A stretch of 27,665 nt of DNA, from positions 1-27,665 of the forward strand of contig CAYMHW010000025.1 in the NCBI GenBank assembly GCA_964390365.1, given 5' to 3'. Both the position numbers and the translations under genes were made by a program. Within the stretch, counting starts at the first letter, position 1. Each line of letters begins with the position of its first letter. This DNA is from JALQTD01 sp964390365. Lineage in GTDB: Bacteria; Bacteroidota; Bacteroidia; Flavobacteriales_D; Sanyastnellaceae. The notes beneath the pieces were generated by a model. It was not told the origin of the DNA and ran no database searches. It saw nothing but the letters and a program-made list of their open reading frames with translations. This document shows positions 9,899 to 17,774 of the stretch, piece after piece.

Positions 9899-9921
9899 TC
9901 GTGACGAAATTTTCGTCACGA
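9899..9921. promoter_or_regulatory. Perfect 11-bp inverted repeat (possible operator)
   Basis: TCGTGACGAAA and TTTCGTCACGA flank a single central T. A further TCGCGAC copy of the half-site core lies next to it, 9885-9891. The dyad lies 34 bases upstream of the ATPase start and about 70 bases upstream of the sucA -7 element. No T-run follows on either strand, so it reads better as a protein-binding dyad than as a terminator. The regulator is unknown. Confidence 0.5.
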
Positions 9922-9988
9922 CAAATCCGCGTTGAACCGCCCCCGGCAGGAAGGTGTTCAAACGTGAGGCGAGGCCGATTGCGCTTCG

Positions 9989-9996
9989 TATCTTTG
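9989..9996 (+). promoter_or_regulatory. Bacteroidota-type -7 promoter element for sucA
   Basis: TATCTTTG matches the Bacteroidota primary sigma -7 consensus TAnnTTTG. It lies 26 bases before the sucA ATG, so transcription would start near 10002 and leave a leader of about 20 bases. No convincing -33 TTG is present. Confidence 0.55.
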
Positions 9997-10022
9997 CAGG
10001 CCAAACCCTTCTCCCCGTCCTC

Positions 10023-12740
10023 ATGGACACACTCGACTTCCTGAGCCAGCTCGAGCCCACCGCGCTCGAGGCCCACTACCAACGGTACTTGGCGGATCCC
10101 CAATCGGTTGATGCCAGCTGGCAACAGTTTTTCAAGGGCTTCGATTTGGCCCTCGCCACCTACGGCGAGGATTCCGCAAGCCCCATCGCAAAGAAGGAAT
10201 TCCAGGTCCTCGACCTGATTCACGGTTACCGCACGCGCGGCCACCTCTTCACCCAAACGAACCCCGTTCGTGCCCGCCGCACCTACGAACCTGACCTTTC
10301 GCTGAAGCAGTTTGGTTTGACCGAGGCCGACCTGGACACCACGTTCCAAGCCGGATCGGAAGTCGGCATCGGCCCGGCCACGTTGCGCGCCATCATCGAG
10401 CACCTGCAGGAGACGTACTGCCACAGCATTGGCATCGAGTACATGTTCATTCGGGATGTGCCGCGGTTGAATTGGATCCGCGAGCACATTGAGTTGGCGA
10501 ATCGTCCGCGCATCGAGGCTGCAGATCGCAAGCAGATCCTTAAGAAGCTGAACCAGGCGACGCTGTTCGAGGAGTTTTTGCAAAAGAAATTCGTAGGCCA
10601 AAAGCGCTTCTCCCTCGAAGGCGGAGAATCCCTCATTGCCGCCCTCGACGCGGTCATCGAAGACGGTTCCTCCCGCGGAGTGCGCGAAGTGGTCATCGGC
10701 ATGGCCCACCGCGGTCGCCTCTCCACGTTGGCGCACATCCTCGGCAAACCCTACGCCGAGATCTTCACGGAATTTGAAGGCAAGGCCTACGACGACGACG
10801 GCGATTTCGACGGGGACGTCAAGTACCACCTTGGCTACTCCCGCTCGCTGATGGCCGACACCGGCGAGCCCTTGACCATCACCCTGGCCCCCAACCCTTC
10901 GCACCTCGAGGCCGTCGGCCCGGTGGTGGAAGGCCTGAGCCGCGCCCGCATCGACGCCCTCGGCGGCGACGCGTGCTCCGTGCTGCCCATCCTCATCCAC
11001 GGCGACGCGGCCATCGCCGGCCAGGGCGTCGTCTACGAAGTGGCCCAAATGGCCCAACTCGATGGCTACCGCGTCGGCGGCACCATCCACATCGTGGTGA
11101 ACAACCAAGTCGGCTTCACCACGAACTACCTCGACGCCCGCAGCTCCACGTATTGCACCGACGTCAGCAAGGTCACCGAATCGCTGGCCTTCCACGTCAA
11201 CGCAGACGATCCGGAAGCGGTGGTCACCGTGATGCGCATCGCCTGCGACTACCGCCAAACCTGGCAACGGGACGTCTTCATCGACCTGTTGGGCTACCGC
11301 AAATACGGCCACAACGAAGGCGATGAGCCGATGTTCACGCAGCCCCAGCTGTACAAGTCCATTGGCAAGCACCCGAATGTTCGGGAGCTCTACTTGCAGC
11401 AGCTGCTGGCGGATGGGACCTTGTCCCCGGACGATGCCGAGGGCATGAAGGAAGCCCAAATCGCACGCATGGAAGCCGGCTACGAAGCGGCCGCCGGCAT
11501 GGACCGGGCCATCGTGGAGGACTTCTTGCAGGACTTGTGGCGGGGCTACCACAACGCTCAACCGGACGAGTGGCGCCAACCCGTCACCACGGCCGTCGAT
11601 CGGAGCCGCCTCGAGTCCTTGGCCCGCGCCATGAGCACGTTGCCGGAAGGGAAGAAGATTTACCGCAAGGTCGCCAAGCTCATGCGCGACCGGTTGACGA
11701 TGGTGGACGAGGACCGATTGGATTGGGCCATGGGCGAACTGCTCGCCTACGCCACCTTGCTCACTGAAGGACATCCCGTCCGCATCAGTGGACAAGACGT
11801 GGAGCGGGGCACCTTCTCGCACCGCCACGCCGTGGTGAAAACGGAGGACAGCGAGGAGGAAATCATTCCGCTCAACTTGTTGGAGGACGGCCAAGCCGCG
11901 TTTCAGATCTACAACTCGCTGCTGAGCGAGTACGCGGTGGCTGGTTTCGATTACGGGTACGCCTTTGCGCGGCCGGAGGGCTTGACGATTTGGGAAGCCC
12001 AATTTGGTGACTTCAACAACGGGGCCCAAATCCTCTTCGACCAATTCCTCTCTTCCGCCGAAGACAAATGGCGGACGATGAACGGCCTGACCCTCCTGCT
12101 TCCCCACGGATACGAGGGCATGGGATCGGAGCACAGCTCGGGCCGCATGGAGCGGTTCTTGCAGCTCGGCAGCGGCGACAATTTCTTCGTTTGCAACGTG
12201 ACGGAGCCGGCGAACTACTTCCATTTGTTGCGTCGCCAAGTGAAGATGTCGTTCCGGAAGCCGCTCGTGGTGTTCACGCCGAAAAAGCTCCTCCGCTATC
12301 CGAAGGCGGTGTCTTCGTTCGATGCGATGGCCCAAGGGCACTTCGCACCGGTCATCGACGACCCGCGCATGCAATCGGATCCCTCTGCCGTGGACACCAT
12401 CGTGTTTTGCAGCGGGAAAATTTATTACGAACTGCTCGAGCGGTTGGAAGAAACTCCCGCTCCAAACATCGCCTTCGTGCGCGTGGAGCAGTTGCATCCG
12501 TACCCCGCTTTGGAAATCGAAGCGGTCAAGGCCGGTTACTCGCCCAAGGCGAAGTGCCTGTGGGTGCAAGAGGAGCCGCGCAACATGGGAGCCTGGTCCT
12601 TCATGCTCCAGCACTTCTCGGGCGACCTCACCTGCATTTCGCGTTCGACGAGTGCGAGCCCGGCTTCGGGTTCTCCCGTCGTGCACGCCCAGCGGCAGAA
12701 AGCCATTTTGGACGAGGTGTTTGACCACGCCCACAACTGA
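10023..12740 (+). CDS. sucA: 2-oxoglutarate dehydrogenase E1 component
   Basis: A 905-residue thiamine-diphosphate-dependent decarboxylase of the TCA cycle. It decarboxylates 2-oxoglutarate and passes the succinyl group to the lipoyl arm of E2. The N-terminus (DTLDFLSQLEPTALEAHYQRY) is the E2-contact segment seen in OdhA/SucA. MAHRGRL (His229) is the signature around the ThDP site. GDAAIAGQG (Gly327-Asp328) with NNQVGF (Asn360) forms the ThDP/Mg binding motif. The length fits the family (about 900-950 residues). The ATG at 10023 follows a -7 promoter element and is preferred over an upstream in-frame extension that would cover the promoter. sucB follows 28 bases downstream, so the two are almost certainly co-transcribed. 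The E3 gene is not in the window. Confidence 0.98.
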   Translation: MDTLDFLSQLEPTALEAHYQRYLADPQSVDASWQQFFKGFDLALATYGEDSASPIAKKEFQVLDLIHGYRTRGHLFTQTNPVRARRTYEPDLSLKQFGLTEADLDTTFQAGSEVGIGPATLRAIIEHLQETYCHSIGIEYMFIRDVPRLNWIREHIELANRPRIEAADRKQILKKLNQATLFEEFLQKKFVGQKRFSLEGGESLIAALDAVIEDGSSRGVREVVIGMAHRGRLSTLAHILGKPYAEIFTEFEGKAYDDDGDFDGDVKYHLGYSRSLMADTGEPLTITLAPNPSHLEAVGPVVEGLSRARIDALGGDACSVLPILIHGDAAIAGQGVVYEVAQMAQLDGYRVGGTIHIVVNNQVGFTTNYLDARSSTYCTDVSKVTESLAFHVNADDPEAVVTVMRIACDYRQTWQRDVFIDLLGYRKYGHNEGDEPMFTQPQLYKSIGKHPNVRELYLQQLLADGTLSPDDAEGMKEAQIARMEAGYEAAAGMDRAIVEDFLQDLWRGYHNAQPDEWRQPVTTAVDRSRLESLARAMSTLPEGKKIYRKVAKLMRDRLTMVDEDRLDWAMGELLAYATLLTEGHPVRISGQDVERGTFSHRHAVVKTEDSEEEIIPLNLLEDGQAAFQIYNSLLSEYAVAGFDYGYAFARPEGLTIWEAQFGDFNNGAQILFDQFLSSAEDKWRTMNGLTLLLPHGYEGMGSEHSSGRMERFLQLGSGDNFFVCNVTEPANYFHLLRRQVKMSFRKPLVVFTPKKLLRYPKAVSSFDAMAQGHFAPVIDDPRMQSDPSAVDTIVFCSGKIYYELLERLEETPAPNIAFVRVEQLHPYPALEIEAVKAGYSPKAKCLWVQEEPRNMGAWSFMLQHFSGDLTCISRSTSASPASGSPVVHAQRQKAILDEVFDHAHN

Positions 12741-12768
12741 TTCCCTAACTCGAACAAGCACAGCAGTC

Positions 12769-14031
12769 ATGCCCATTCTTGAAATGAAAGTCCCGAGCCC
12801 GGGCGAATCCATCAGCGAGGTCGAAATCGCAACGTGGTTGGTCTCCGATGGGGATTACGTGGAAAAGGACCAAGCCATTGCCGAAGTGGATTCGGACAAG
12901 GCGACATTGGAACTGCCGGCTGAAGCCGCGGGGATCATCACGTTGAAGGCGGAAGAGGGCGATGCCGTCGCGGTGGGAGAGGTGTGTTGCCTCATCGACA
13001 CCGACGCGGTAAAGCCAGCGGACTTCGTGTCGCCGGGCGCAGCGAGCGCCCCTGCGCCCACGCCCGCTCCGGCGCCCACGCCCGCTGCACCAACTCCGGC
13101 ACCGGCTCCTGCAGCCCCCGCAGCGGAAAGCCATGCCTCGGGCCATCCGTCGCCCGCCGCGCGCAAGCTGATGGCGGACAACGGCATTCCAGCGGGTGCG
13201 GTGGCCGGTTCGGGCCGCGATGGACGCGTGCTGAAGCAGGACGTAGTGGCTGCCATGGCAGCGGGCTTCGACACGAGCGCGGCCGCGGCTTGGGGCGGTT
13301 CGCGCGAGGTGCGTCGGGAAAAGATGAGCATGCTCCGCCGCAAAGTGGCCGAGCGCCTCGTCGGGGTCAAGAACGAAACCGCCATGCTCACCACATTCAA
13401 CGAGGTGGACATGAAGCCGGTCATGGACCTGCGCAACAAGTACAAGAACGCCTTCAAGGAGCACCACGGGGTGGGCCTCGGCTTCATGAGCTTCTTCACG
13501 AAGGCCGTGACCACGGCGATCCAGCAATACCCGGCCGTCAATGCCATGATCGATGGCAAGGAAATGGTCATCCCGGAATATGCGGACATCGGCATCGCCG
13601 TGAGTTCGCCGAAGGGCTTGATGGTGCCGGTCGTTCGGAATGCCGAGACCATGGGACTCGCCGAGATCGAGGCCGAAATCAAGCGCCTCGCCATTCGGGC
13701 ACGGGACGGATTGTTGACCGTGGATGAGATGTCGGGCGGAACGTTCACGATCACGAACGGAGGGGTATTTGGCTCGATGCTTTCGACGCCCATCATCAAC
13801 CCGCCGCAGAGCGCCATCCTCGGCATGCACAACATCGTCGATCGGCCCGTAGCGGTCAATAGCCAAGTCGAAATTCGGCCCATCATGTACGTGGCGCTCA
13901 GCTACGACCACCGCATCATCGACGGCAAGGAGAGCGTCGGCTTCCTGTATACCATCAAGGAGATGATCGAAAATCCCGAGCGGATGCTCTTCACGGGCAA
14001 GCAGCCTGCGGAGGTCTTGTTGGGACTTTAA
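12769..14031 (+). CDS. sucB: Dihydrolipoyllysine succinyltransferase, E2 of 2-oxoglutarate dehydrogenase
   Basis: Encodes 420 residues. The lipoyl domain spans 1-80 with VDSDKATLE (lipoylated Lys44). A Pro/Ala linker (about 88-120) follows, then a peripheral subunit-binding domain from about 125 (SPAARKLMADNG), then the catalytic domain (about 185-420). The acyltransferase signature SYDHRIIDGKE carries His381 and Asp385. Single-lipoyl architecture, the N-terminal MKVPSPGESI and the adjacent sucA identify it as SucB rather than a pyruvate or branched-chain E2. The ATG at 12769 is the first in frame where homology begins. Confidence 0.98.
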   Translation: MPILEMKVPSPGESISEVEIATWLVSDGDYVEKDQAIAEVDSDKATLELPAEAAGIITLKAEEGDAVAVGEVCCLIDTDAVKPADFVSPGAASAPAPTPAPAPTPAAPTPAPAPAAPAAESHASGHPSPAARKLMADNGIPAGAVAGSGRDGRVLKQDVVAAMAAGFDTSAAAAWGGSREVRREKMSMLRRKVAERLVGVKNETAMLTTFNEVDMKPVMDLRNKYKNAFKEHHGVGLGFMSFFTKAVTTAIQQYPAVNAMIDGKEMVIPEYADIGIAVSSPKGLMVPVVRNAETMGLAEIEAEIKRLAIRARDGLLTVDEMSGGTFTITNGGVFGSMLSTPIINPPQSAILGMHNIVDRPVAVNSQVEIRPIMYVALSYDHRIIDGKESVGFLYTIKEMIENPERMLFTGKQPAEVLLGL

Positions 14032-14103
14032 GGTTTTGATTCTGTGCTCGGTGCAACTAAATCGCGGTGGCGGTTGTTGTACCGGTGCAAGAATTGAAAC
14101 ACC

Positions 14104-15156
14104 ATGCGAAAATTCCTCGGGGTTTTGGCGTGCTTGGTTGTGTCCGCTGTGGGCATGTCCCAGTACGGCACCATGGGCTGGGACCAACAGCCTTCAGACG
14201 ATGCACCCATCGACGTCCTGCCGAGTCACGGCGAACTGAATGACATGTCGGGCGGCTATGCCGTTGGAGATACCGTTCGCAATTTCATTGCGTACGATGT
14301 GGAGGGCAATGCGGTGGATTTGTACGCCAAGCTCTCCGGTCCCCGGCCTGTCATCGTGGCGAACGGGAGCGTCACCTGCCCGCGGTTTCGGGACATTTTC
14401 GACGAGGACATCACGTCTGCGGAGTTCACCGTTTCCCGCGATTTCATCCTCTCGCACGCGGCCGATTTCGAATGGGTGTTCATCTATGGCGTTGAGGCCC
14501 ACCCTACTGTGGGGGCGTGCCCGACGAATTGCCCGCCAATGACCACCACGGACACCACGGTGGTTCAAGCGGCCACCTATGGCGCGCGCAGTGCGGCGGT
14601 GAATACGTGGAACAATGCGGACCACATCGCGTTCCCGTTCAGCTTCTACGCGGACAATCCCGACAACAGCATTTACAACACCTACTTCGAACGACCCAGC
14701 GGTTGGGTGGCGTTAAATTGCGATGGCACGGTGGCTCGGCGCGGCGATTGGCTGATGTTCTCCTTGATGAACCCGGCAGTTCAGGACGATTTGATGGAGT
14801 GGCGTTCGGGTTACCAAGGTTGCGCCATCGATTGGGAACCGCCCGCTCCTCCGGTGGATCCCGGGCCTTCCGTTCAATTGAGTGGGGCTGAGGAATCCGT
14901 TGCGTTGGGCACGGATGATGCGGTCCACGAAGCGGTGTTCGTGTACCCCAACCCCACCTCGGGAGAAGTGTTCATCGCAGTCGACGAGCCGGCCCACATG
15001 GTGTTGTGGAATGCCCTCGGGCAGCCCGTGACCGACGCGCGGTTGATGATGGGGCGCAACGCGCTGGATTTCGGTGAATTGCCCAGCGGGGTCTACACCG
15101 CGGTCATCGCGACCTCGGCTTCGCGCTCCGTGCACCGCATCGTCAAGCGGAATTAA
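14104..15156 (+). CDS. Secreted iodothyronine-deiodinase-like thioredoxin-fold protein with type IX secretion tail
   Basis: Encodes 350 residues. Residues 1-19 form a signal peptide (MRKFLGVLACLVVSAVG). The core (about 55-240) resembles the deiodinase/peroxiredoxin-like fold: RPVIVANGSVTCPRF places Cys92 where deiodinases have selenocysteine in GSxTUPPF. FEWVFIYGVEAHP carries Glu131 and His133, matching the conserved EAH of deiodinases. The C-terminal 75 or so residues (VFVYPNPTSGEV, LPSGVYTAVI, HRIVKRN) form a type A type IX secretion sorting domain, so the product is predicted to be secreted or surface-attached. The codon at position 92 is an ordinary TGC. Actual deiodination is not implied; a thiol-redox role is more likely. 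The gene follows sucB by 72 bases and converges with the microprotein gene, overlapping it by 4 bases. Confidence 0.8.
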   Translation: MRKFLGVLACLVVSAVGMSQYGTMGWDQQPSDDAPIDVLPSHGELNDMSGGYAVGDTVRNFIAYDVEGNAVDLYAKLSGPRPVIVANGSVTCPRFRDIFDEDITSAEFTVSRDFILSHAADFEWVFIYGVEAHPTVGACPTNCPPMTTTDTTVVQAATYGARSAAVNTWNNADHIAFPFSFYADNPDNSIYNTYFERPSGWVALNCDGTVARRGDWLMFSLMNPAVQDDLMEWRSGYQGCAIDWEPPAPPVDPGPSVQLSGAEESVALGTDDAVHEAVFVYPNPTSGEVFIAVDEPAHMVLWNALGQPVTDARLMMGRNALDFGELPSGVYTAVIATSASRSVHRIVKRN

Positions 15157-15263
15157 AACGTCGCGTACAACGTCACGATGTCGCCGCCTTCTTTCACGAG
15201 GAGCAGCACCAAGGTACCGAGTACGATGATCAGGCGCACGGCCCAAATTGGCAAGCGCTTCAT
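15153..15263 (-). CDS. 36-residue single-pass membrane microprotein, DltX/DUF5989-like, ending in Tyr-x-x-Phe
   Basis: A very short gene: ATG at 15263, TAA at 15155-15153. The product has a basic N-terminus (MKR), one hydrophobic helix (about residues 5-23), then KEGGD and a C-terminal LYATF with Tyr33 fourth from the end. DltX of Gram-positive dlt operons and the small DUF5989-type proteins beside MBOAT genes end the same way (FIYxxF-like, Tyr at -4). There the tyrosine is thought to carry the acyl group between MBOAT and SGNH partners (recalled from the literature). Its ATG overlaps the stop of the upstream DltD-like gene (ATGA), which implies translational coupling and supports it as a real gene. 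Homology is inferred from size, topology, position and the four-residue tail only. Confidence 0.7.
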   Translation of the reverse strand: MKRLPIWAVRLIIVLGTLVLLLVKEGGDIVTLYATF

Positions 15264-16333
15264 GGTTGGTTGAGGATTTTTTCAGCAATCAAGGCGGCCC
15301 CGAAGCTGCTGTGGTGCTGGTGATCGCGGAAGGCACCCGGAACGGAGCTCACCGACCGGGCATCGACCCACGTCGCCTGTTCAGAATCGAGCAAGGCCGC
15401 GAGGCGCTCACCGAGCTCCACGTAACCGGATTCCGCTTCTGGGGCGTACCAGCGCATGAACGGTGCGTTGTGCGGGCCGAGCACGAAGGTGGCTTCAATG
15501 CCCCACCGGTCGCAAGCACGGATGAAGGCGCGCAACTCGTCGTCCCGCGCTTCCAAGACTTCAAGGTCGCTCGATACCGGGCGAAACCACTCGGCGTGAC
15601 GGAACGTGGAATCGATGCCGCGTGCACGGTCCATTCCCAGATCCGGAGCACGGGGTATGGAGCGCGTCCACCGTTCGACGGGTCGAAAGGCCGCGGTGAA
15701 CGATTCGGGTTGCAGGTGATGCCGGAGGTCGAGGAACCACTTCGCACGTGCGGCACGCAGGAAGCCGGCGGGCGAATACCGCTCGGTGAGGGGCAGCGCC
15801 TGCCGCGCTCGGTTCACCGGTCGCCACAGTTCTTCGGGAAGCTCCTTCCGTTCCGCCATCAAGCGCGGGTCCACATACCGGCTCCAATACGTGGGATTCA
15901 CCGGCCCATGTTCCGCGTTCCAGTAGACCGGATTGATGAAGAAGATCAGCCGCAGCCCACGCAGTTCTTCCTGGTGTTGGGCCCAAACCGGCAACCACAC
16001 GCCCGCCGTCCTCCCCGCACCCGCCAACACCGCATGCCGCGGCTCGACCGCGTTCAAAAAGTCCGGCCAATTGCCCCCCGTCAACGTCGTCGTTTCCGAG
16101 GTCCCCAAGCACAGCACCCCATCGTGCTCCCGGAGCGACGCCAAGAAGTACGAAACCGCCGCCGCATCGTCGTGCCGCCACGACAGCCCATTCACGGTCG
16201 CACAAGGCCCCTCCGGCGCCGGTGGCGTGAACGCAGGAATCCACCACGTTCCACCGATCAGCGCCACGGCCAACGTGCCGAGCAACCAAATCCCTTGCCG
16301 CGCCTCCCAACGCGTCGTCCCCGCGCCCCTCAT
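15260..16333 (-). CDS. DltD-like SGNH-family acyltransferase/esterase, membrane-anchored
   Basis: Encodes 357 residues with the start at ATG 16333, overlapping the MBOAT stop (ATGA). An N-terminal anchor (about 14-34) is followed by an extracytoplasmic domain. LCLGTSETTT places a nucleophile Ser79 in the GxSE context seen in DltD. Near the C-terminus, RDHQHHSSFG gives the Asp-x-x-His pair of DltD/SGNH enzymes. Together these form a Ser/Asp/His triad. DltD-like proteins work outside the cytoplasmic membrane to move acyl groups onto envelope polymers after MBOAT export. No dltA or dltC is nearby, so D-alanine is unlikely to be the group; acetyl or another acyl is an inference. The frame stays open upstream only as a GC-rich antisense/alternate-frame artefact within the MBOAT gene. 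Confidence 0.8.
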   Translation of the reverse strand: MRGAGTTRWEARQGIWLLGTLAVALIGGTWWIPAFTPPAPEGPCATVNGLSWRHDDAAAVSYFLASLREHDGVLCLGTSETTTLTGGNWPDFLNAVEPRHAVLAGAGRTAGVWLPVWAQHQEELRGLRLIFFINPVYWNAEHGPVNPTYWSRYVDPRLMAERKELPEELWRPVNRARQALPLTERYSPAGFLRAARAKWFLDLRHHLQPESFTAAFRPVERWTRSIPRAPDLGMDRARGIDSTFRHAEWFRPVSSDLEVLEARDDELRAFIRACDRWGIEATFVLGPHNAPFMRWYAPEAESGYVELGERLAALLDSEQATWVDARSVSSVPGAFRDHQHHSSFGAALIAEKILNQP

Positions 16334-17511
16334 CCCCACCACGTTTGCACCCACTCGGCCCACGCCGACAGCGGATAATGAAACCACCCCCACCCGAGGG
16401 TCACAAAGCCCCACGTGGCCGCCACGCTCACCCCGTCGTACCAAGGGCCGCGCCACCCGGCGGGACGCCAGCGGTCGCGCCACAGTTTGTTCAGCACCAA
16501 CCCCACCCCGTGCCAAGCCCCCCACACCACAAAGTGCATCCGGTCCCCGTGCCACAACCCGCAAACGATGAACGTGACCACGTACGCCACCGCCGTGACG
16601 GCCATCCGACGCCGAGCGAGGGCGGGCCAACGGTTCAGCCCCGCCACCAACGGCTTGAACACGTAGACGCGCAAGAAGTTGGAAAAAGTCATGTGCCACC
16701 GGCGCCAAAACTCCGCCAAGTTCCGCGCACCATACGGCCGGTCGAAGTTCTCCGGCGTCCGAATTCCCATCCAGCGGGCCGTGCCGATGGCGATGTCGCT
16801 GTAGCCGGAGAAGTCGAGCAGGATGAACGCCGAATAGCTCACGAGCCCGAGCGCCATGGCCGCCACTGGATGCTCCACCGGAACCGCCTGCCAGTCGATG
16901 GCCCACGGCCGCACCACCGGCACGAGGACGAGCGTCTTCACCGCCCCGAGTCCCACCCGCCAGATCCCGGCGAGGAGGCCCCAACGCTCAGCAGGGCGCG
17001 GCCGGTGCGCCACGCCGTAATGGAAGTTGGCGTACCGGTCAATGGGGCCAGCGAGGATGGTCGGGAAGAAGAACGTGTAGTTGAGGAAGGTGAGTGGGTC
17101 GCGGGCGCGGATTGTTCCGCGGTGGGACTCCACGAGGTAGTGGATCCAGCGGAACAGGATGTAGGAGAGACCGAGTTTTTGGACCGACAAAACCGGCCCC
17201 TTCAACGGCCCCAACGCCTCGTGCAAGTAGGGATAATTCCGCGCAGCGAACAGCGCCACGAGCAGCGTCAACGCCGCCGCCAACGCCCCGCGCGATCCCT
17301 TCCGATGCAACGCGACCCCCGCGCCGTACACCGCCAAGCCCAACACCGCGAGCACGATGAGCGTGTGCTCCTTGACCAGCGTCAGCAAGACGAGCGCATT
17401 CACCACGAGCAACAGCACCGCCCGCCCGCGCACCGCCCACTCGCGCAACGCGGCGTAAACGGCAGCGCTCAGCAGAACGCCTGCAAACAGGGCATAGGAT
17501 TGGAACAACAT
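16330..17511 (-). CDS. MBOAT-family O-acyltransferase, DltB/AlgI-like
   Basis: Encodes 393 residues from ATG 17511 (MLFQSYALFAG), with about 9-11 membrane segments. Family signatures include 'FFFPTILAGPIDRY', 'LLDFSGYSDIAIG', 'NLAEFWRRWHMTFSNFL' and GLWHG with the catalytic-type His321; a second GAWHG has His334. MBOAT proteins of this branch (DltB, AlgI, PatA) transfer activated acyl groups across the cytoplasmic membrane for attachment to envelope polysaccharides. The gene opens a coupled cassette with the DltD-like gene and the microprotein gene. It lies just downstream of two minus-strand terminators that isolate it from the cysteine operon. TACCTTCG at 17527-17520 (minus) is a weak, one-mismatch -7 candidate. 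Confidence 0.93.
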   Translation of the reverse strand: MLFQSYALFAGVLLSAAVYAALREWAVRGRAVLLLVVNALVLLTLVKEHTLIVLAVLGLAVYGAGVALHRKGSRGALAAALTLLVALFAARNYPYLHEALGPLKGPVLSVQKLGLSYILFRWIHYLVESHRGTIRARDPLTFLNYTFFFPTILAGPIDRYANFHYGVAHRPRPAERWGLLAGIWRVGLGAVKTLVLVPVVRPWAIDWQAVPVEHPVAAMALGLVSYSAFILLDFSGYSDIAIGTARWMGIRTPENFDRPYGARNLAEFWRRWHMTFSNFLRVYVFKPLVAGLNRWPALARRRMAVTAVAYVVTFIVCGLWHGDRMHFVVWGAWHGVGLVLNKLWRDRWRPAGWRGPWYDGVSVAATWGFVTLGWGWFHYPLSAWAEWVQTWWG

Positions 17512-17542
17512 GCGCCCCGCGAAGGTACGCACCCGGTGCGGC

Positions 17543-17619
17543 CACAAAAAAAGCGCCCGGTTCCCCGAAGGTCGCCGGACGCTTACAAACCAACCAATCC
17601 ACGAGCACGTTTACGGAGC
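17543..17619. repeat. 77-bp direct repeat, copy 1
   Basis: Identical over 77 bases to 17660-17736, with a period of 117 bases. It contains a minus-strand terminator hairpin plus about 35 bases of flank (ACAAACCAACCAATCCACGA...). The flanking spacers differ but share short similarity (AAGGTTACG/AAAGTTACG) just beyond the repeat. Confidence 0.95.
17546..17584 (-). terminator. Rho-independent terminator, duplicated copy 1 (MBOAT-proximal)
   Basis: Read on the minus strand, AAGCGTCCGG pairs with CCGGGCGCTT (one mismatch) and is followed by seven T. It is the second of two identical terminators met by transcription leaving moeZ. Confidence 0.85.
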
Positions 17620-17659
17620 CCCTTCCAAGAAGGTTACGTGCCGGAGAAAAAAAATGGGG

Positions 17660-17736
17660 CACAAAAAAAGCGCCCGGTTCCCCGAAGGTCGCCGGACGCT
17701 TACAAACCAACCAATCCACGAGCACGTTTACGGAGC
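17660..17736. repeat. 77-bp direct repeat, copy 2
   Basis: Exact second copy of 17543-17619. The last base of this copy is 38 bases from the moeZ stop at 17775. Confidence 0.95.
17663..17701 (-). terminator. Rho-independent terminator, duplicated copy 2 (moeZ-proximal)
   Basis: Same hairpin and T-run as the other copy. It lies about 75 bases downstream of the moeZ stop and is the first terminator of the cysteine operon. Confidence 0.85.
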
Positions 17737-17774
17737 GGGTTTGAAAAAAGTTACGCGAGGGCAAAAAATAATCT

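Noticed and set aside
9558..12812. A 1,084-codon open frame antisense to sucA
   Set aside because: It mirrors sucA codon by codon on the opposite strand, has no domain-like composition, and arises from the high third-position GC that removes stop codons. The sense frame has full catalytic motifs.
14371..14385. Selenocysteine codon in the deiodinase-like motif
   Set aside because: The codon is TGC (14377-14379), an ordinary cysteine, and no SECIS-like hairpin was needed or seen.
17543..17736. Possible two-unit CRISPR-like array
   Set aside because: There are only two copies, the repeat is 77 bp with a terminator inside, the spacer is 40 bp and no cas genes are nearby.
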